DNA of 64,000 bases from Aldrovandia affinis (GCA_029706075.1 JAINUG010000020.1:4603625-4667624), one strand, 5' to 3'; shown: positions 32,791 to 46,924, counted from the first letter of the stretch. Numbers and translations: made by a program. Notes: a model not told the origin generated them from the letters alone.

Positions 32791-33587
32791 GTGTATGACC
32801 ACCTTCCACCAGTCAACAAATACACATACACCACAAAATAGCCATTACACACTGGTGAGATCAATTCAAAACACTACCGTAAAAACCTGTTACTGCAATG
32901 AATAATGGCGCTTATGGTTTTCCCCCAGAACAACCTCTTTACATGATGAACACAATATAAAGACACAACACATGTATATATTTGCAAAAAATTGTATTCC
33001 TCAATGTACTGTAGTAAAATAAACTGAAATTGAGTGAAAAAGTAAATGTACTGTAAAAATATGCAACTGATACATAAAGAACGTAGAATACAATAAAATA
33101 ATTTCCATGTATTTACCAATATAAACCAATGGGAAAAAAAACAGTTTGTACATAAAGAAAGAAATCACATTTATTCTGCCTCAGCATCCCGTCTCTGGTC
33201 TGGGTCAGGCCAGAGATTCTCATCAACATCACAAGCAATATTAGCCCTAGCCAGGCAGCGGGGGAGAAAAAACCTTGCATGCCTTATCCACCCCTGGCAA
33301 GCCTCAACTGTAATATCTAAACAAGCCTACAAAAGTAGGCCACCATATAGCCTGTACTACAGTATATACTGCTGTAATACATAACTGTACTCAAATACTT
33401 GATACAGTATGAAAAACCATACTTGCACCATCCTCTTCCTCTACTTTCAGGTCTTTGTAGATCCATTGTTCCAAAACAAGTGAACTGACCCATGGCGCAT
33501 TTACCTATCTATCCATCCTGAGGTTCTGATTGGTGTGAACAATTTTGACTCTTAGTGTTTCCTCCTGGGGAATTGTGTGTTACTGTA

Positions 33588-33753
33588 ATATAAGGGTACA
33601 GCCCTGAGATGGACCTGGAAGATTGTATGTCAAACTGTTTCTGTCCACAGAAACTGGTCCCCACAACCAATCGGGTCCCAAACAAACATTATTCATGTGG
33701 TACAACCTAGCCTATTATTTTCCCCGTGTAAGCAAAGAAGCAGATATGATTTA

Positions 33754-33755
<2 letters not shown>
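33588..33755. other. Short unannotated spacer before the Z-DNA-prone tract
   Basis: Nothing recognised in this stretch. Confidence 0.4.
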
Positions 33756-33789
<34 letters not shown>

Positions 33790-33842
33790 CGCGCGCATGC
33801 GCGCATATGTGTGTGCACGTGTGTGTGTGTGCGTGTGTGTGT
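33756..33842. repeat. 87-bp alternating purine-pyrimidine tract, Z-DNA-prone
   Basis: An uninterrupted purine-pyrimidine alternation made of GT repeats with an embedded GCGCGCATGCGCGCATAT core. It lies about 480 bp upstream of the MMP24 start codon. The open frames across it on both strands are artefacts. Confidence 0.92.
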
Positions 33843-34019
33843 TTTGTACTGTGTTTTGTGGCTGACTGTGCATGTATGGTCACATACAATATCGTGTTGC
33901 AGTGCACCATTAAGGAAGTAAGGAAATACAATTGCCCAATACAGACAGTATGTCGACTCAGTTACGCCAAACGCAATGCAATCCAATTCTATAATTAAGT
34001 ATTTAGCTGTTGAGCCTGA

Positions 34020-34317
34020 TGTTTGCCTGTGGCAGCGCTTTGTCTATGAGTGTGTAACTGCGCGCTCCTGGCCCGTCTATTGGTGCGATGCGCTGCTGAA
34101 GAACTCAGTGAGATCTGCGCGGCGGCTCAGCACTCGTGCAGCTTTAAGAAACTGAGTCTGCGCAATGGGGTGCCGAGTTTAGTGGTTGGGCTGCGGTGAA
34201 AATTAACCAGAAAAAATAGAGAATAAAGGAGAACCATTCTACCAAGGAATAAAGATTGGACCCAGGACCCGAGACTGGAAATCCGAGGCAGACTGAGGGG
34301 GGAATTTGGGGAGAGCC
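34020..34317 (+). promoter_or_regulatory. mmp24: Putative MMP24 promoter and 5' UTR
   Basis: A locally GC-richer segment directly before the start codon, with an inverted CCAAT box (ATTGG at 34079-34083) and GCGCGGCGGCTC. No TATA box is convincing. The transcription start is unknown. The placement is inferred from proximity to exon 1. Confidence 0.35.
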
Positions 34318-34443
34318 ATGGCGGGGGTGGGAGCGAAGAGGAGGAAAGCGGGGCTCCCTGGTTTCTGCTGGAAAACCTGCTATTTTCATATTTTATTCTG
34401 GGTTGTCTCGGTCTGTGGTGAAGAGAAGACCTTCATCGTTGAG
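34318..34443 (+). CDS. mmp24: MMP24 exon 1 (coding part): signal peptide
   Basis: The ATG is in GAGAGCCATGG, a good Kozak context. Its 42 codons include basic KRRK followed by the hydrophobic [14 protein letters not shown], and end EEKTFIVE at GAG|GTAGGT, phase 0. The style of this exon (short signal, VCG..E..F.VE) is closer to MMP16 exon 1 than to the long Ala/Pro-rich human MMP24 N-terminus. No other ATG-led exon with better similarity was found. Confidence 0.82.
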
Positions 34444-35298
34444 GTAGGTCAGAAGCAGCGAACGCGAGGGATGCTATAGATTCGACTAGCATGACAGCAT
34501 CTCTCTCAGCTTAATTCCTCTCCGAAATACACCAGACGCAAACACAGAAACCGCACCATTCTGAAGAAATGAAGCTTTGAACTCATTGCGAAAGGGGTTG
34601 TTTATATGCACTGTTTATATCTAGTGGGCTTCATATACGGACTATAACCATGAGAGCGCGGATGTTGTCAAATGAAGATGGAAAAAATAAATAAATAATG
34701 AGGCAGTTTAAATAAACAACTTGCAATTAATCTGATAAACGAACAGTTATGCCCCATAGAAGGGACTTTATTGGCATACATTGTTTTAATTAACGTAGCT
34801 CATAATACTGCATTAATGTCACGCATAAAATGTTATGCGAATGCATTTCTAGTTTTACAGTGAAAGGAGAGGCTATACCCTGCACTGGAATGCAGGACGG
34901 TAGGGAAACAGTCTTTTCTGTTGTCAGATTAATTTATAGGTTGATGAACAGATGAGTTTTCCTGAATGGACCAGTGAATATAATTCGCCCTCTTCGTTGG
35001 GATCTCACAAACACTAAAAAAGGTGTTGTGAAAAAAACATTGTCTTTTATTCTGCTTTTCCGCCAAAATGGTATACATGGATTAATTTCAATGACATGTA
35101 ATTCATTTAATAAATTGTGCGTGCTGCACGAATTCTTAATGATTTTCATCCGGTATTTTGTATAGTTTTAATGACAATTTCCTGTCAAATGAGCACTTCG
35201 GGGGGCAAATGTATACATGAGACCACGAGTTTTTGTCATTATTTATATGAATTAGATCAATTGGGACACATACGCGCGCGCGCTCACACACACACACG

Positions 35299-35330
<32 letters not shown>

Positions 35331-36025
35331 CATTATGTTATTTCATATGCGCTGTTTGGATTCATATAAATATGGAGGTACGTCTCTAATAAATCTCACT
35401 ATGTTTTCCACGGCAAGCATCCCTTTTATTTTCTTTACCTCTATGATATTCGTTTGATTTTATTCCAATAAAATTAATTCAGTGTGTAGAGAAAAAATTC
35501 AAGCACCGCCTAAACACCAGCCCTTGCTTTCAAGTGTACCGAACAAAGAATCCAGAATTTTTCATGATTCCAAATATAGCGTCTTCCATAATTGATCAAA
35601 ATAGCAGAGGGACGCATAAGAGTAGAGGGGCACTAGTGACATGTGGAATGAAATTCTACTCTATATTCAATTGAACGATGTTCTTATAGGTTATAAACAA
35701 CAGCAATGGCCATCTCTTTCGGATGTAAGATAACATATTTCGGTATCAGTGTCGAGATTTGAATGCAGTGCATTGCTTGTAGTGTGCTCGTAAAAACAAA
35801 CGGTACTATACCTTTAGCTCCGAAGGGGAGGGAAGAAGGATTGTTTAATAGCTTGTCTTCATCCCTTTTCTTGTTTCTACAAGTCAACCCATTTTTATAT
35901 GTAGGTGCATTCATTTATTTATAGATTTTCTTTTAAATTACACCCAGATGTAACTGTTGTGATTGCTTAAGGATATACTTATTATATTTATACCATATCC
36001 ATTTTATGTATTTATTTCGTATTAA

Positions 36026-36080
<55 letters not shown>

Positions 36081-39000
36081 TATATCTGTATTATATATTA
36101 TATCAATTTTGCTACTTTTAAATCAAGTAAAATATTTATTTTCCTAAATACTTGGGATTATGAAACAATACAAACTGTTGTTGGCTTTACAGTTAGAACT
36201 CCAGTATCCTTCCACAAAAGAGGCAGGAGATATAAATACAACAGTGGCCCATGACATCACTGAGATCATGCACTGGCCATGTGCGGGTCCTCAGCTCTCA
36301 TTCGAGAACATTTTGAAATATTCCCTTTGCACTCATTATGTGGGGGGCAGAGGGGCAGTCTGGAGGGTTTTACACCCCTCTGTACGGGTCACGCTAGTGC
36401 TGTACTTTGGAGCAGCATTCTTATTTTGACAATGCTATAGTTTAAACATGAACTACGTGAATTGGGTTAGGACTTGAAAAGTGTCTGGAATGCACAAATG
36501 ACTTCATTCTTCTTACTGGAAATGTTGAATGAACCTTTTCAGGTTGCACTGCTGTGTTAATCATGGACATTGAAAGGTTAAAAAAATAAAAAACAAGAGG
36601 TGGGCTGTGCCAGTGTGAAGCAGAGTCACCATTGTTTGTACAGTACTGTGCGTTACTTTTCATCATAGGCATTTGTCTACACTGACGACAGCTAGGACTA
36701 ACAACACAATTTGCACAGTACAAATTACATCCGGAGGGGTAGTTATTGAATTCTGTTAAATATGTAAATGTGCTTATCGAACCAGAAAGTCTGTGCGTTT
36801 TCTTGGCGCAGTGCAGAATTTCTACACTTATGGAATGTTCTGATCAGTCTGATGATGATGATGATGATGGTGGTGATGATGATCAGCATGGTGATGGTTG
36901 TATTAAGGATAATAGCTTAGTATTTAGGGCCCTTCTGCTGTTGGTTAATTCCTGAGGGAGGGGTCATCAGCATGCCCGTTAGGCACTATGAGGACAATAG
37001 CAGAGAGCCATCAGTATTGTGCACAAAACCAACACGGTCCTGCCAAACACAGCAATCGCTCATATGTGCAGCAATGTTAACAACCAATAGATGTATGGAA
37101 ATATAATTATTCAAAGGAGAAAGATACTGCTACATATTACATTTATTTTGTATAATATTTGATATCTTTCTATTATTCATAATGTATATCCATTTAGGTT
37201 GAATCTAAATGTATTTGCAGTGTGCCCCCTGACATTGGATAAATACAAATGAAATAAAAACAATAAAAACCTCTCTCAATGGAAAAGAGGTTAAACTGCC
37301 TCCATTTCCTATTAATGTACAATAATGTACATATCACTTTGCCAACATAAATGAGGTAAAATGTGAAAAAGAAACATATTTAAAAATTAATTAGGTAAAG
37401 CCATTAATGCATATGTCTGTGAATGCTATGAAGCCCATTACGCGGCATACTAATCCAGCCAGAGAGGAACTGGTGATTTTATAAGAACAGGCAGCGCTGA
37501 CTGAATCTGATGGCTGATTTTAGCAAGAGGAGTATCTAAGCTAGAGCATGCTTGTGAGATTCAGATCTGAATGATACGCCGTTTGTTGCTATGAATGCGT
37601 ATGTATTTGGGGTCATTGTCTCAGGCCGTGTATAGTAGGACCTTCGTAAGATTAGCGTTCACAAGAGTCGAGCAAACACAAAGGCTCTTGATTCTTTCCT
37701 CAATGCCTCCCGATTGGCCAGGTGGTCGAGCTTCCAGAATGTCCTCTTCCTCAGTGCTCAGTGGCAGAGTCTCTGCCACCTATTGTATTATAACACAACT
37801 TTTGGATATTTTAAATATTCAATATTCAGAGCATAGTTCCTGTAATATAGTAATATACCAAATAGTAATGTACCAAATAGTATTATGTTTATCTAAATCA
37901 CTCAACCTGAATAGCAAGTGTGCATGTTCTCCCAGGCTTGGAGAAGTAAAGAGATGCAGTATTTAAAGTACTATCACTAGTGCTATATACCTATTGCGAG
38001 GGGTAAAAAGAAAGTCACTTTCACGAATTAGGAGTATAAATACTTCCTTTTGAATATGGTTAGTCTCATGACTGCATACAATTCCAGTGGAGCAGCTCCA
38101 TTTGCACAAAAAAGCTCTGACTACTGAAGTTTGCTTGTAAATAATTTAGTTTTCCCACATTATGTTGTGACTGCATAATTTCTGCCATTTCATTGCTTAA
38201 TGTCTCTGCATGGACCCTGACCATTTCAAAGGGCTACTTTATGTCCACTACTGTTTCCAAATCCTATTTTGGGGAGTTCAGTTAAGACAACACAAATGCG
38301 TAAAAACAGACCATTTCATTTCACACAAAAATTGAATGAACACGAAATAAAGAATTGGTGGGATGGTAAAATTGAATCTTTTATCCTCTCCTTCTAAAAA
38401 AGAAGGGCACACTTTTTAGTATTCTTCCCCCCATATATATACACACACACAGCTCAGATCGATGCTTATAAATGGGGTGTAATGTATGTGTAGGGGACTA
38501 TTCATATATTTTTTAGAGAATATCATTGCTTATGCATGTAACCCATCTTTTAGCCATGGCGAAGAAACGGGAAGTTGAATTTTTTGTAACTCTACCTTTT
38601 TTAGCAATGCTTTTGTTTGAAATTTTGATTGACCGGCTTGGCTGCATGGATTTCTCTTGTGGTGCCCAGGAAGTTGTACAAGGAAACAACAGAAGAGTGT
38701 GCCCAAGCTTTCATGCTCACTGTGAGACAGGCGGTCCTGCAGAGCTATGGCTTGTATTCACATGTGATTCAAGTTTTAGGGAGATTGAGCTGTCATCAGA
38801 AAAGTGCTGAAAAAGCCAATATTAAGTCATGAGATATTACAGTTACGGATTCCAGGCTGAAGTTTCAGAACACGTTCAATTTAGAATTTTCTTTTTTTTT
38901 TTTAAGGCAGCAAGGTAATGGGGAAGAATTCTTGTGATTTCTGAAAACTGAACAATCAAAGTATTCGATTGGAGTTTTGTAATGATGGCGAATGTGGCAT

Positions 39001-42000
39001 TTCCACTGATATGCTGGACAAATGGATGTCAAACCTGAGAAACAGTATTTTTCCAGCATTAGTTATATCAGAGAAATTTCATAATACACTACAGAAGATG
39101 TGGCTGCTCATCCATTAATTAATGGCAGCGTTTTGGAATTATATCAGCTCTCCAAATGCCCTGTATTATGTAGCAACAGAGCTGTGTACTCATTAGTTTT
39201 CTCAATTCAGAAGACTGGGTGAAGTTAATTTGCTGGATGAAGTCCATTCCACTTCAGAATGTTATTGGGTTCAATGTGATTGGCTGCCAGAATGATTCAG
39301 ATGCACTGCTGCTGTCAGTCTTGACATTTTCAAGGCATAGAATAAAAATTCAGGCAGGCTTATTAGCTAGCTTACTGACACTGTTACAGCTGTGGCAGTA
39401 CATAGTTAGCTTGGGACAGTGAAAGCTTAAAATCTTGGCTACCTTGTTAGCTTGGGACAGTTAAAGCTAGTACTAACTATCTCTGCTGGATCTCTTTGTT
39501 CTATGAATGTGGGACTGCATAGGGAGTAAAGGCCAACTTTTAGCTGTAGTCTTGAATTAGATCAAATGAATTTAGCAGCAGTCACTATGGCCCCCACACA
39601 TGATATGATAGGGGCAACGGGTCATCGATGAGATTTAGGAAGGGTCGTGTACGCCCAACATTCCTATGTGTGAGAGAAAACAATAACAGAACACAGGCCA
39701 GTGTGGGTGCTCGCCGATATGCTTGAGCAGAACGCAGGGCACTATGAAATGCTGGCAGATATGATTGGGCTGTCAGCTGAGATCAGCAAACAGGGCTTTA
39801 ACATGGGGAAGAGTATGTCTCTGATATTTGGTTTTGGGCTTGATGTTTGACTGTGGCTGGGGTACCCACATGACTTGCAGGGTTCAGCCTGGTTTTCTGA
39901 GAGACAAATGGGGATGAGTCATGCCACTAATGTGTGTCTGTTTCTACGAGTGGTCAATAGAATTATGAGATAGGCATCTGAATCTGATCTAATGTGGCAT
40001 TAGTTTCTCCTGTGTTTTGGGGCAGATGGAGATGCTGGCTGAAAGATCACAGTATAACAGGGTTTAGCAAGAGCAGTCTTTAAGAAGATTGGAGAGATAA
40101 GACAAAGCACTGGGAAAGCTGGGAAGTGATATCGGTGATACTGCAGGGAGTTATGTAATATTTAAACACTTGGCCTATATACTGTAGCTTACTGTAAGAT
40201 ATTTATTTCTAGCCTCTTTTTTTTGGAGCTTGATATTTTCCAGCAAGCTGGACAAGCACTTTGAATCTCAGAAACCGTTTAAAACACAAACATTCAAATA
40301 ATTGTTCTATATTGTCTGCGCAAAGGCACAGACAAGTATGTACAATGTGTTCTTGGTAAGTGGTAATTGCTTGGTAAACAAGAACTACAGTGTGCAAATA
40401 GGTGCAATTTCTTTGGTTTCACCAAGGTGAGAGGTGTGAATTTTCTAATTAATTTGTCATCTAATTTGTTTTTAAGTTTGAGGAAATTCTCTTGTTGAGG
40501 TATTTGGTATCCTACATAAAGACAGCGATTTATTTGAATGCAATGTTGTGCAAATAAATCTCATGGACAAATATGTAGAGTCGGATGTAGATACGTAGGA
40601 ATGTAACAATGCAACCAGAGAAAGAGAAGGATTACCTTTGCTTCTTGGTTTCGTGCTTTAAATTGTCCAAATATGGGAACAGAAAGGAAAACGTGGCATG
40701 GTGGAAGCTTCGCTTTGTTCAAACCCACACAACTCAGTCCTTCCTCCTGTGAGTTTTTTTCCCCCTTTCGGTTTAATAATCACCATAGAAACAAGGAGCG
40801 ATGTCCACCGTTCTTTTATTCACTCGAAACAGACGCCCACACGGCCCCTACACTTTTATAGCGTACAATAGCGATGATACTAAATCAAGAAACAAACGAC
40901 TGGGAGTAACAGGAGCAGCTGGTTATAATGGTCTGACAACAGCCTGCAGGGCAACTTGCTGTAGTACACAAACATTCCAAAAAGATTAATAACATCCTAA
41001 AGACACATACAGCTACAATAGCAACACAACCATATTCATCCATGTAGCCATAGCAATGCACAGTAAAACGTTCAGCTTTAAATCTGATAGAGTACATGTG
41101 ATCCCTATTGGAGTAATTCCATTTAACTCTGTTAGAGTTCAATTAACGCTGAACATTTTGCTGAGGTGAGCATATTAGGTTAACACATGGATCACCATAG
41201 CCAACAAGGGTGTCCATCTTCCATACAAAATAAATTCACATTTTTAGAAAGCAATTAATTTATTTTGTTTAGCTACCATTGTCATGGATTATTGCGGTCT
41301 GAGTAGGTATTGAGAGATATCTTTGATGTCAATATAAGATTATTCAGGGCCGCTATGAAATTTTGTCATCGCAAATTGAAATGGCTTCTTGAACAATTGC
41401 ATTACGTTCCCCAAGGTTTCCATAGATGTAACGGCTATTATTAAGACATTTGGTTGGCCCTGAACATACAGTAAATTATGAGAAAAATTAGGCTTTAGAG
41501 ATTTAACGATCTGCATAATGAATATTCATGCGGGCTCATTTCTTTGCAATGCCGTACTGTTTGCAGTGAACTAATTTAAGGATAGCTGACATAGTTGCTG
41601 TGACCAAAAGTATCATTTGTCCTGAATACGTCTCTTCCGGAGACCTCGCCAAGAAGCAGCATGAAAGAAGAAATGCACAGCTGCACCGAAATGTCTGCAA
41701 AACAACACGTCGTCTAATATTAAAAACAGCCACCGTTTATGTCTTTGGTTTCAGATGGTATTCTTCTGTACAGAATTAGGATTTAATAGAGACAAATAAG
41801 AGCCACTTATTATTCTCACTACTGGGGCCTGTCTCACAAAGGAAGTTCAACATAGTCAGGGTATCTTTGCGTTAGCTGGCTACACAAAGCCTAACAAAGG
41901 CAATTATGGCTAACTCGTCTCACGACAGTGGTTATCGACTCGCTCTGTCAACCCTGGTTTTTCCGATCGAGCTATGAACGCGTGCACATAAAAGGGGCAG

Positions 42001-42874
42001 CGTTTGTAACACAGCCAATCGCATGCAACATGAACAGATCCAGAGTGTTGTTTCATGAAACAGGATTGGTGGGTTAGCAAGCTAACTTTGGGCTTAACCC
42101 TGGGTTTTTGGTTTCACGACTGTGGCTCACCCAGGGTTGTGAGTGCAATCTATTGCACGAATCACTCAGGAATCATATGAGAAAATTACACTGCACTTAA
42201 TATGCAACAGTACATTTTATTCATTATTGATAACTATATACATATAACTATATAAATTGTATGTTTGCTCAGGTTCTTTGTATCACCTTCGGAATACGTA
42301 TATGTACCGGTGGCTAGAAAACGTAGGGCAATACATACAGTTTGCTGCACAGTGATCGCATGGCTTCGACGAGTGACATTTGTGACATGCGGCTCTAGAA
42401 GCTTGCAAAGATACAATATTCCCTCTTCTGAGAATCTGTATCTCTGATATAAAAAAACGATTACTTAATTCTGTAGGATTGGTGAGGCCATTTTGCAGAG
42501 AGCTGATTGGTGAGGGGCGGGCTTTTTATAGGATTGGATCCGTTAGCCTGAACTTAACCTATTCCGGAGCAGGTTAGGTTCGCAGCATAAATTACCATGG
42601 CGATGCAACCCGGTTAAAAGTGAGCCACGGTCGTGAGACGGAAAACCCAGGGTTAAACCCAAAGTTAGCTGCGTACCCACTAATCCTGCTTCATGAGACA
42701 GGCCCCTGGTCTTGTTGCTCTTGTTATTGTTGTTATTGATGATGAGGATGATGAGGATAATAATAATAATAATCATCATTATCATCATAAAAATATAATG
42801 TGTAAGTGGTGTTGTTATTGTTGTTGTTGTTGTTGGCATTGATGATGAGGATGATGAGGATGATGATGATGATG

Positions 42875-42906
<32 letters not shown>

Positions 42907-43068
42907 CATCATCATCATAAAAATAAAATGTGTAACCGGTGCTGTTGCTGTTGGATTTTGATGTCTCCCTCCCTGTTGTGGAGTCTGGTCTTCGGTCCTC
43001 GTGGTAAAGCGGTCCTCCTTTGTTTGCTCTAGATTTCTATCCTCCTCCTCCAGCTTCCCCTCCCCCCT

Positions 43069-43139
<71 letters not shown>

Positions 43140-46100
43140 CTCTCTTTCTATCTCTCTCACACTGTCTGCTCTCTTTTTCTATCTCTCACCGTCTGACGCC
43201 CTCCCCCCCCTCATTGAAAAGGCTGTGTGAGGTACAGTATTGCTGGCATGGGCAGGCCATGTGCTTACATCACACACATCCTGGCCCTTATCGATTGCTT
43301 TGCCATGGTCTGCGCGGGGCTCTTCTTACTGTGGAATAAGAGACGCCAGACTTGTGGTCATGGTGCACTGCTGATCGATCTCCGCCTTTTCTTCTGCGCT
43401 CTGTATCAGCAGCCTTTTTCAAAGATGGCTCCCTGATTACCTGCTTTTTGCAAGGCGCTACACCGCCTGCACGTCTGTGGGCACACTTTTGTATTGTTGC
43501 TTGTACAAAAAGGAAGAAAGACAGACAGGATGCCAACAAAGAAGAGCTCAAAGATTATCTATCAAATAAATGGTATTCTTGCTGTCCTCCCTTGTGATGC
43601 ATTAGCAGCTGTGCATTCACCCATTGCATGGTGCATGCATTTGACCTGTGTGCCACTGCATACAAAATGCATTGCTGCAATATAACTGCAATGATTCCAT
43701 GTAATCATTTTTTTTTCTTTTCATGTATTACAATACAAGAAATTGATGATGTGTTTATTCCAGGGTAGAGGCAATAATGCGCCGATTATATGTCTGGGGA
43801 ATGTATCGTTTACCATTTGTTTCGGGGATGTATTTTGAGTGTCTTTTGGCATTAAAAGAAAGAGCTGAAGTGCATTTCAACTGGAATACCCACAGTTCCT
43901 CAAGTGAGGGGGTGAATTAAGTGATGAAAAGATCTCACAGACAGGAAGTCTGTTTCAGAGGGGCAAGAAATAGGGGGGTCACCTGCTGGGAGTTTAATTA
44001 GTCGCACGTGATGAGCACCGGTGGGTGGTCTGGCATTAATCCACACATCTCTCAAGGCACAGGATACCAGACGCAGTGTAAAGGGCAATATATGTATACA
44101 TATGATAATAACTTTAAATGAAATATACGCCATTTATATGAGTTGAGAGGCAGAGGTCGCAGGCGCCAATATCATCTAATCCATTCTGCCATGTCTACCT
44201 GTCGATTAACTGCACTTATTCTACCCAGTGGGGTTTTACGATGCATCACATTTTTGGCAAGATTTAGTAATGTACTGCAGAAAAGGAAGTTTCTGTCTTC
44301 TGGCCACATTGCCTCTCCAGCTGTTATGCACACATAAAAGCTTAATCAGGGGCTGCCACCATGAAAATAAGAAATAAAACAGATTATATTGGTAACGTTA
44401 ATGTAGAGTAACTTTAAGTGGATGGGTTAGTTGGCAATTCTCAGTACAAGTTTAATTGCACTGGTAAGGGTTATTTTGCTAGAATGTATTGTACTGTAAT
44501 ATATTCTAATATATGCTCAGAAGGAATAAGAACTAGATAACCATCAGAGATGGCTATTTATTATGCACCGTACATTAATGTAAATGTATTATTATTGTCC
44601 TATCAGTAGTTTTATATCATTATTACAATATGTAATGATATGTAATATTATTATGTTATTATATGTGTTGTTGATATCTGAGTATTGTGCATTCAGTTCA
44701 TCCCCCACTAAATAGTTAGCCGTGTATCTACTTTATGTATATTTTAATTTGATTGTTGATTTTAAAAGGTCTTATTGTACTTTTAATGCGACCATTGATC
44801 AGGGAGACTATGCACTCTACATTCCTTCCTGGTGCCGTTAAGGCATTCCGGTTGCTATTTAAGTTGGAATTCAAGGAGTTCCTGTGTTAAGGAGTTCTGT
44901 TGATAGAAAGCACATCATTGGCAAGGACAGAATCCTTATGCAAAGCGTTACATCAAAGTGGATATCTTGGTACTACAGAGAATGTGTGATTTGGCTCCAC
45001 CCTCGTCCTCTATATTGATTGCAGTGTTATGAATGTTGGCAGTAACAAACTGCTCATTTGAACACATTCAGTGCCAGTGGCCAAAGTGACAATTTATTAG
45101 ACCTAGCTTCCTGACCTCTGCTTATGCTGTACTAATCACACCATAACCATGATTAACTGCTGACATCTATAGACATATTTAACATACATTCAAGTTATGA
45201 GCTAAAATCACAGATAAAATATATTGTATATTATTTATCAAATAAAACATGCCAGTGATAAATGCAGTGTGTGCATGTGTGTGTCTGTTTGTGCGTGCAT
45301 GTGTGTTTGTGTGTGTGTGTGCGTGTGCATGTGTGTGTGCGTTATTGTTTTAATAATACTGTTGGAACAGTTGGAAGACTGCAGCTTTAAGTGAGAGACA
45401 CACTGAAGAAAGATCAGATCATCTAAGTGGCAGTCCTTCATACTGATCTGGTTCTGGCAGCCTGGGGAGGTTCTTCTCCAGCGAAGTCAACCATGAGGGA
45501 GGAGTAAATGGCTTCTCCCCAGCACAGCTGCTCCTCCTGGTGTGATGAGGACGTTCTCACGGTTCTGCTTGTCGTGGCCTCATTCTCGCCATTCTGCTTT
45601 AATGATTGCTGTAGTAATTGTGCTAGAACGGTGAATTATTTAATCTGAATCGCTTTTTCCCCCCAGAGCTGCAAGCAGCTGCTTCGGCTAGCAGAGTTTT
45701 GTGCACAACCAGAGCTCAAAAAAGATACTTGTAAAAAACAAAATATTTTGTGTCGTTAGTTCACCCTAACATTCAATGCTAATGCATGGAACGCATTAGC
45801 AATGCATGGTTCTGCTGATTGCAAATTGTGTGGGTGCGTGTGTGTTTGTGTGCATTGCTATAATATGGCTATTTGCCAGCTCCGTAAATGCTGTCTTCAT
45901 ACACAGCAGTACAGCATCTCTTTATGTAGCCATCCTCCTTCAGACCCAAAGCAGCTGCAGTTACATATCCCCCTGTACAAGTGTTGCTTGTAATGTATTA
46001 ACTCATTTCAGTTACTTGAAAGAATCAGCTTGTTGGTCCTGCATTACAATGTACAGTATGCATATTAATTTTCTGCTACACTTTTTTATATCCAGTACTT

Positions 46101-46924
46101 ATTTATTATGTGAGTGCTGTCATCATGCATAATGAATAAAATCATGTGTAAGTACATAAATATTTACTTGTTCTCAGAAACACACTGTGTAGACAATTTA
46201 GCTTCACGGGTGTTGTCGACTAATGCATGTGCCGTGCGATGTAGGTTGTTGCAACTGCGCTTGGTCTAATGGTGGAGGCTAGATGCCCCTCTTCCAGAGG
46301 ACGGGTCGGTCATCTGCGCTTGCGTCAAAGATGCGATATACGCGTGACGTTAAGGTTAGGGTGCAGTAAGCTTCAAATGAAGCGATGTGTGAAAACACAG
46401 CTGAAAGCTCCTGAAGAGTCATCGCATCTCGCATCTCGACGCAAGCACAGATGACTGTCCTCTGGAAGAGGGGCATCTAGCCTCTACCCTGGTCTAATGG
46501 GGTTTTGGGTGTAGCTATGAGTGGACCTCAGTCGCCTGTAGTAAAACAAACAGGTTGGGAGACTGCTCTCACTTGTCGCAAGATAGTTATAGTGAAAATT
46601 GACTGTTTTCCTAACTGTAGACTGTTGAGTCTTTATAATGTGGCATACAGTAGTGATGGGAGAATGAGGTACCATGACACCAGAAATTGGTGGAGCTACA
46701 ATCACCACTAAGTCAGTCACTGACTTGTTTGCCCCAATCAAAAGGTTTTGCTCTTCACAACAAAATTCAATGATTGGTTCAAATCAGTGAGCTAAGTAAC
46801 AAATGATTGTTCCACTCTTTTTTTGGTGTCATGACACTTCATTCACCCATCAGTACCATACAGGAAGTCTGCGTACTTTCCTTTTTTTGCATTATTTTCA
46901 CAAGTGCCTGAGTGGAAACTTGTT

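Larger units (their letters stand above)
31879..33587. mobile_element. Composite IS630/Tc1-mariner-like element interrupted by a SINE
   Basis: The left end TACAGTTTTTTTTCAATTGC matches the family terminus at 26364 and the right side ends in CTGTA. The plus strand at 32480-32790 encodes a transposase core fragment (KPLIGPYNTERLISFLDDL, VVVWDNVAFHHSA). The minus strand at 33165-33310 encodes the C-terminus seen at 26889. Core and C-terminus therefore lie on opposite strands, so the copy is rearranged or two copies fused. A SINE interrupts it at 32152-32460. Confidence 0.68.

Noticed and set aside
33623-33998. Cys/Val-rich and His/Thr-rich open frames over the GT tract
   Set aside because: Translations of a dinucleotide repeat; no coding signal.
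10366-34000. EIF6 between FAM83C and MMP24, as in mammals
   Set aside because: I looked for its characteristic segments by eye in the translated frames and found none. A translated search would be needed to exclude it fully.
38526-38832. Overlapping 94- and 67-codon frames in MMP24 intron 1
   Set aside because: No recognisable domain, no splice context, and two overlapping frames of similar length suggest chance.
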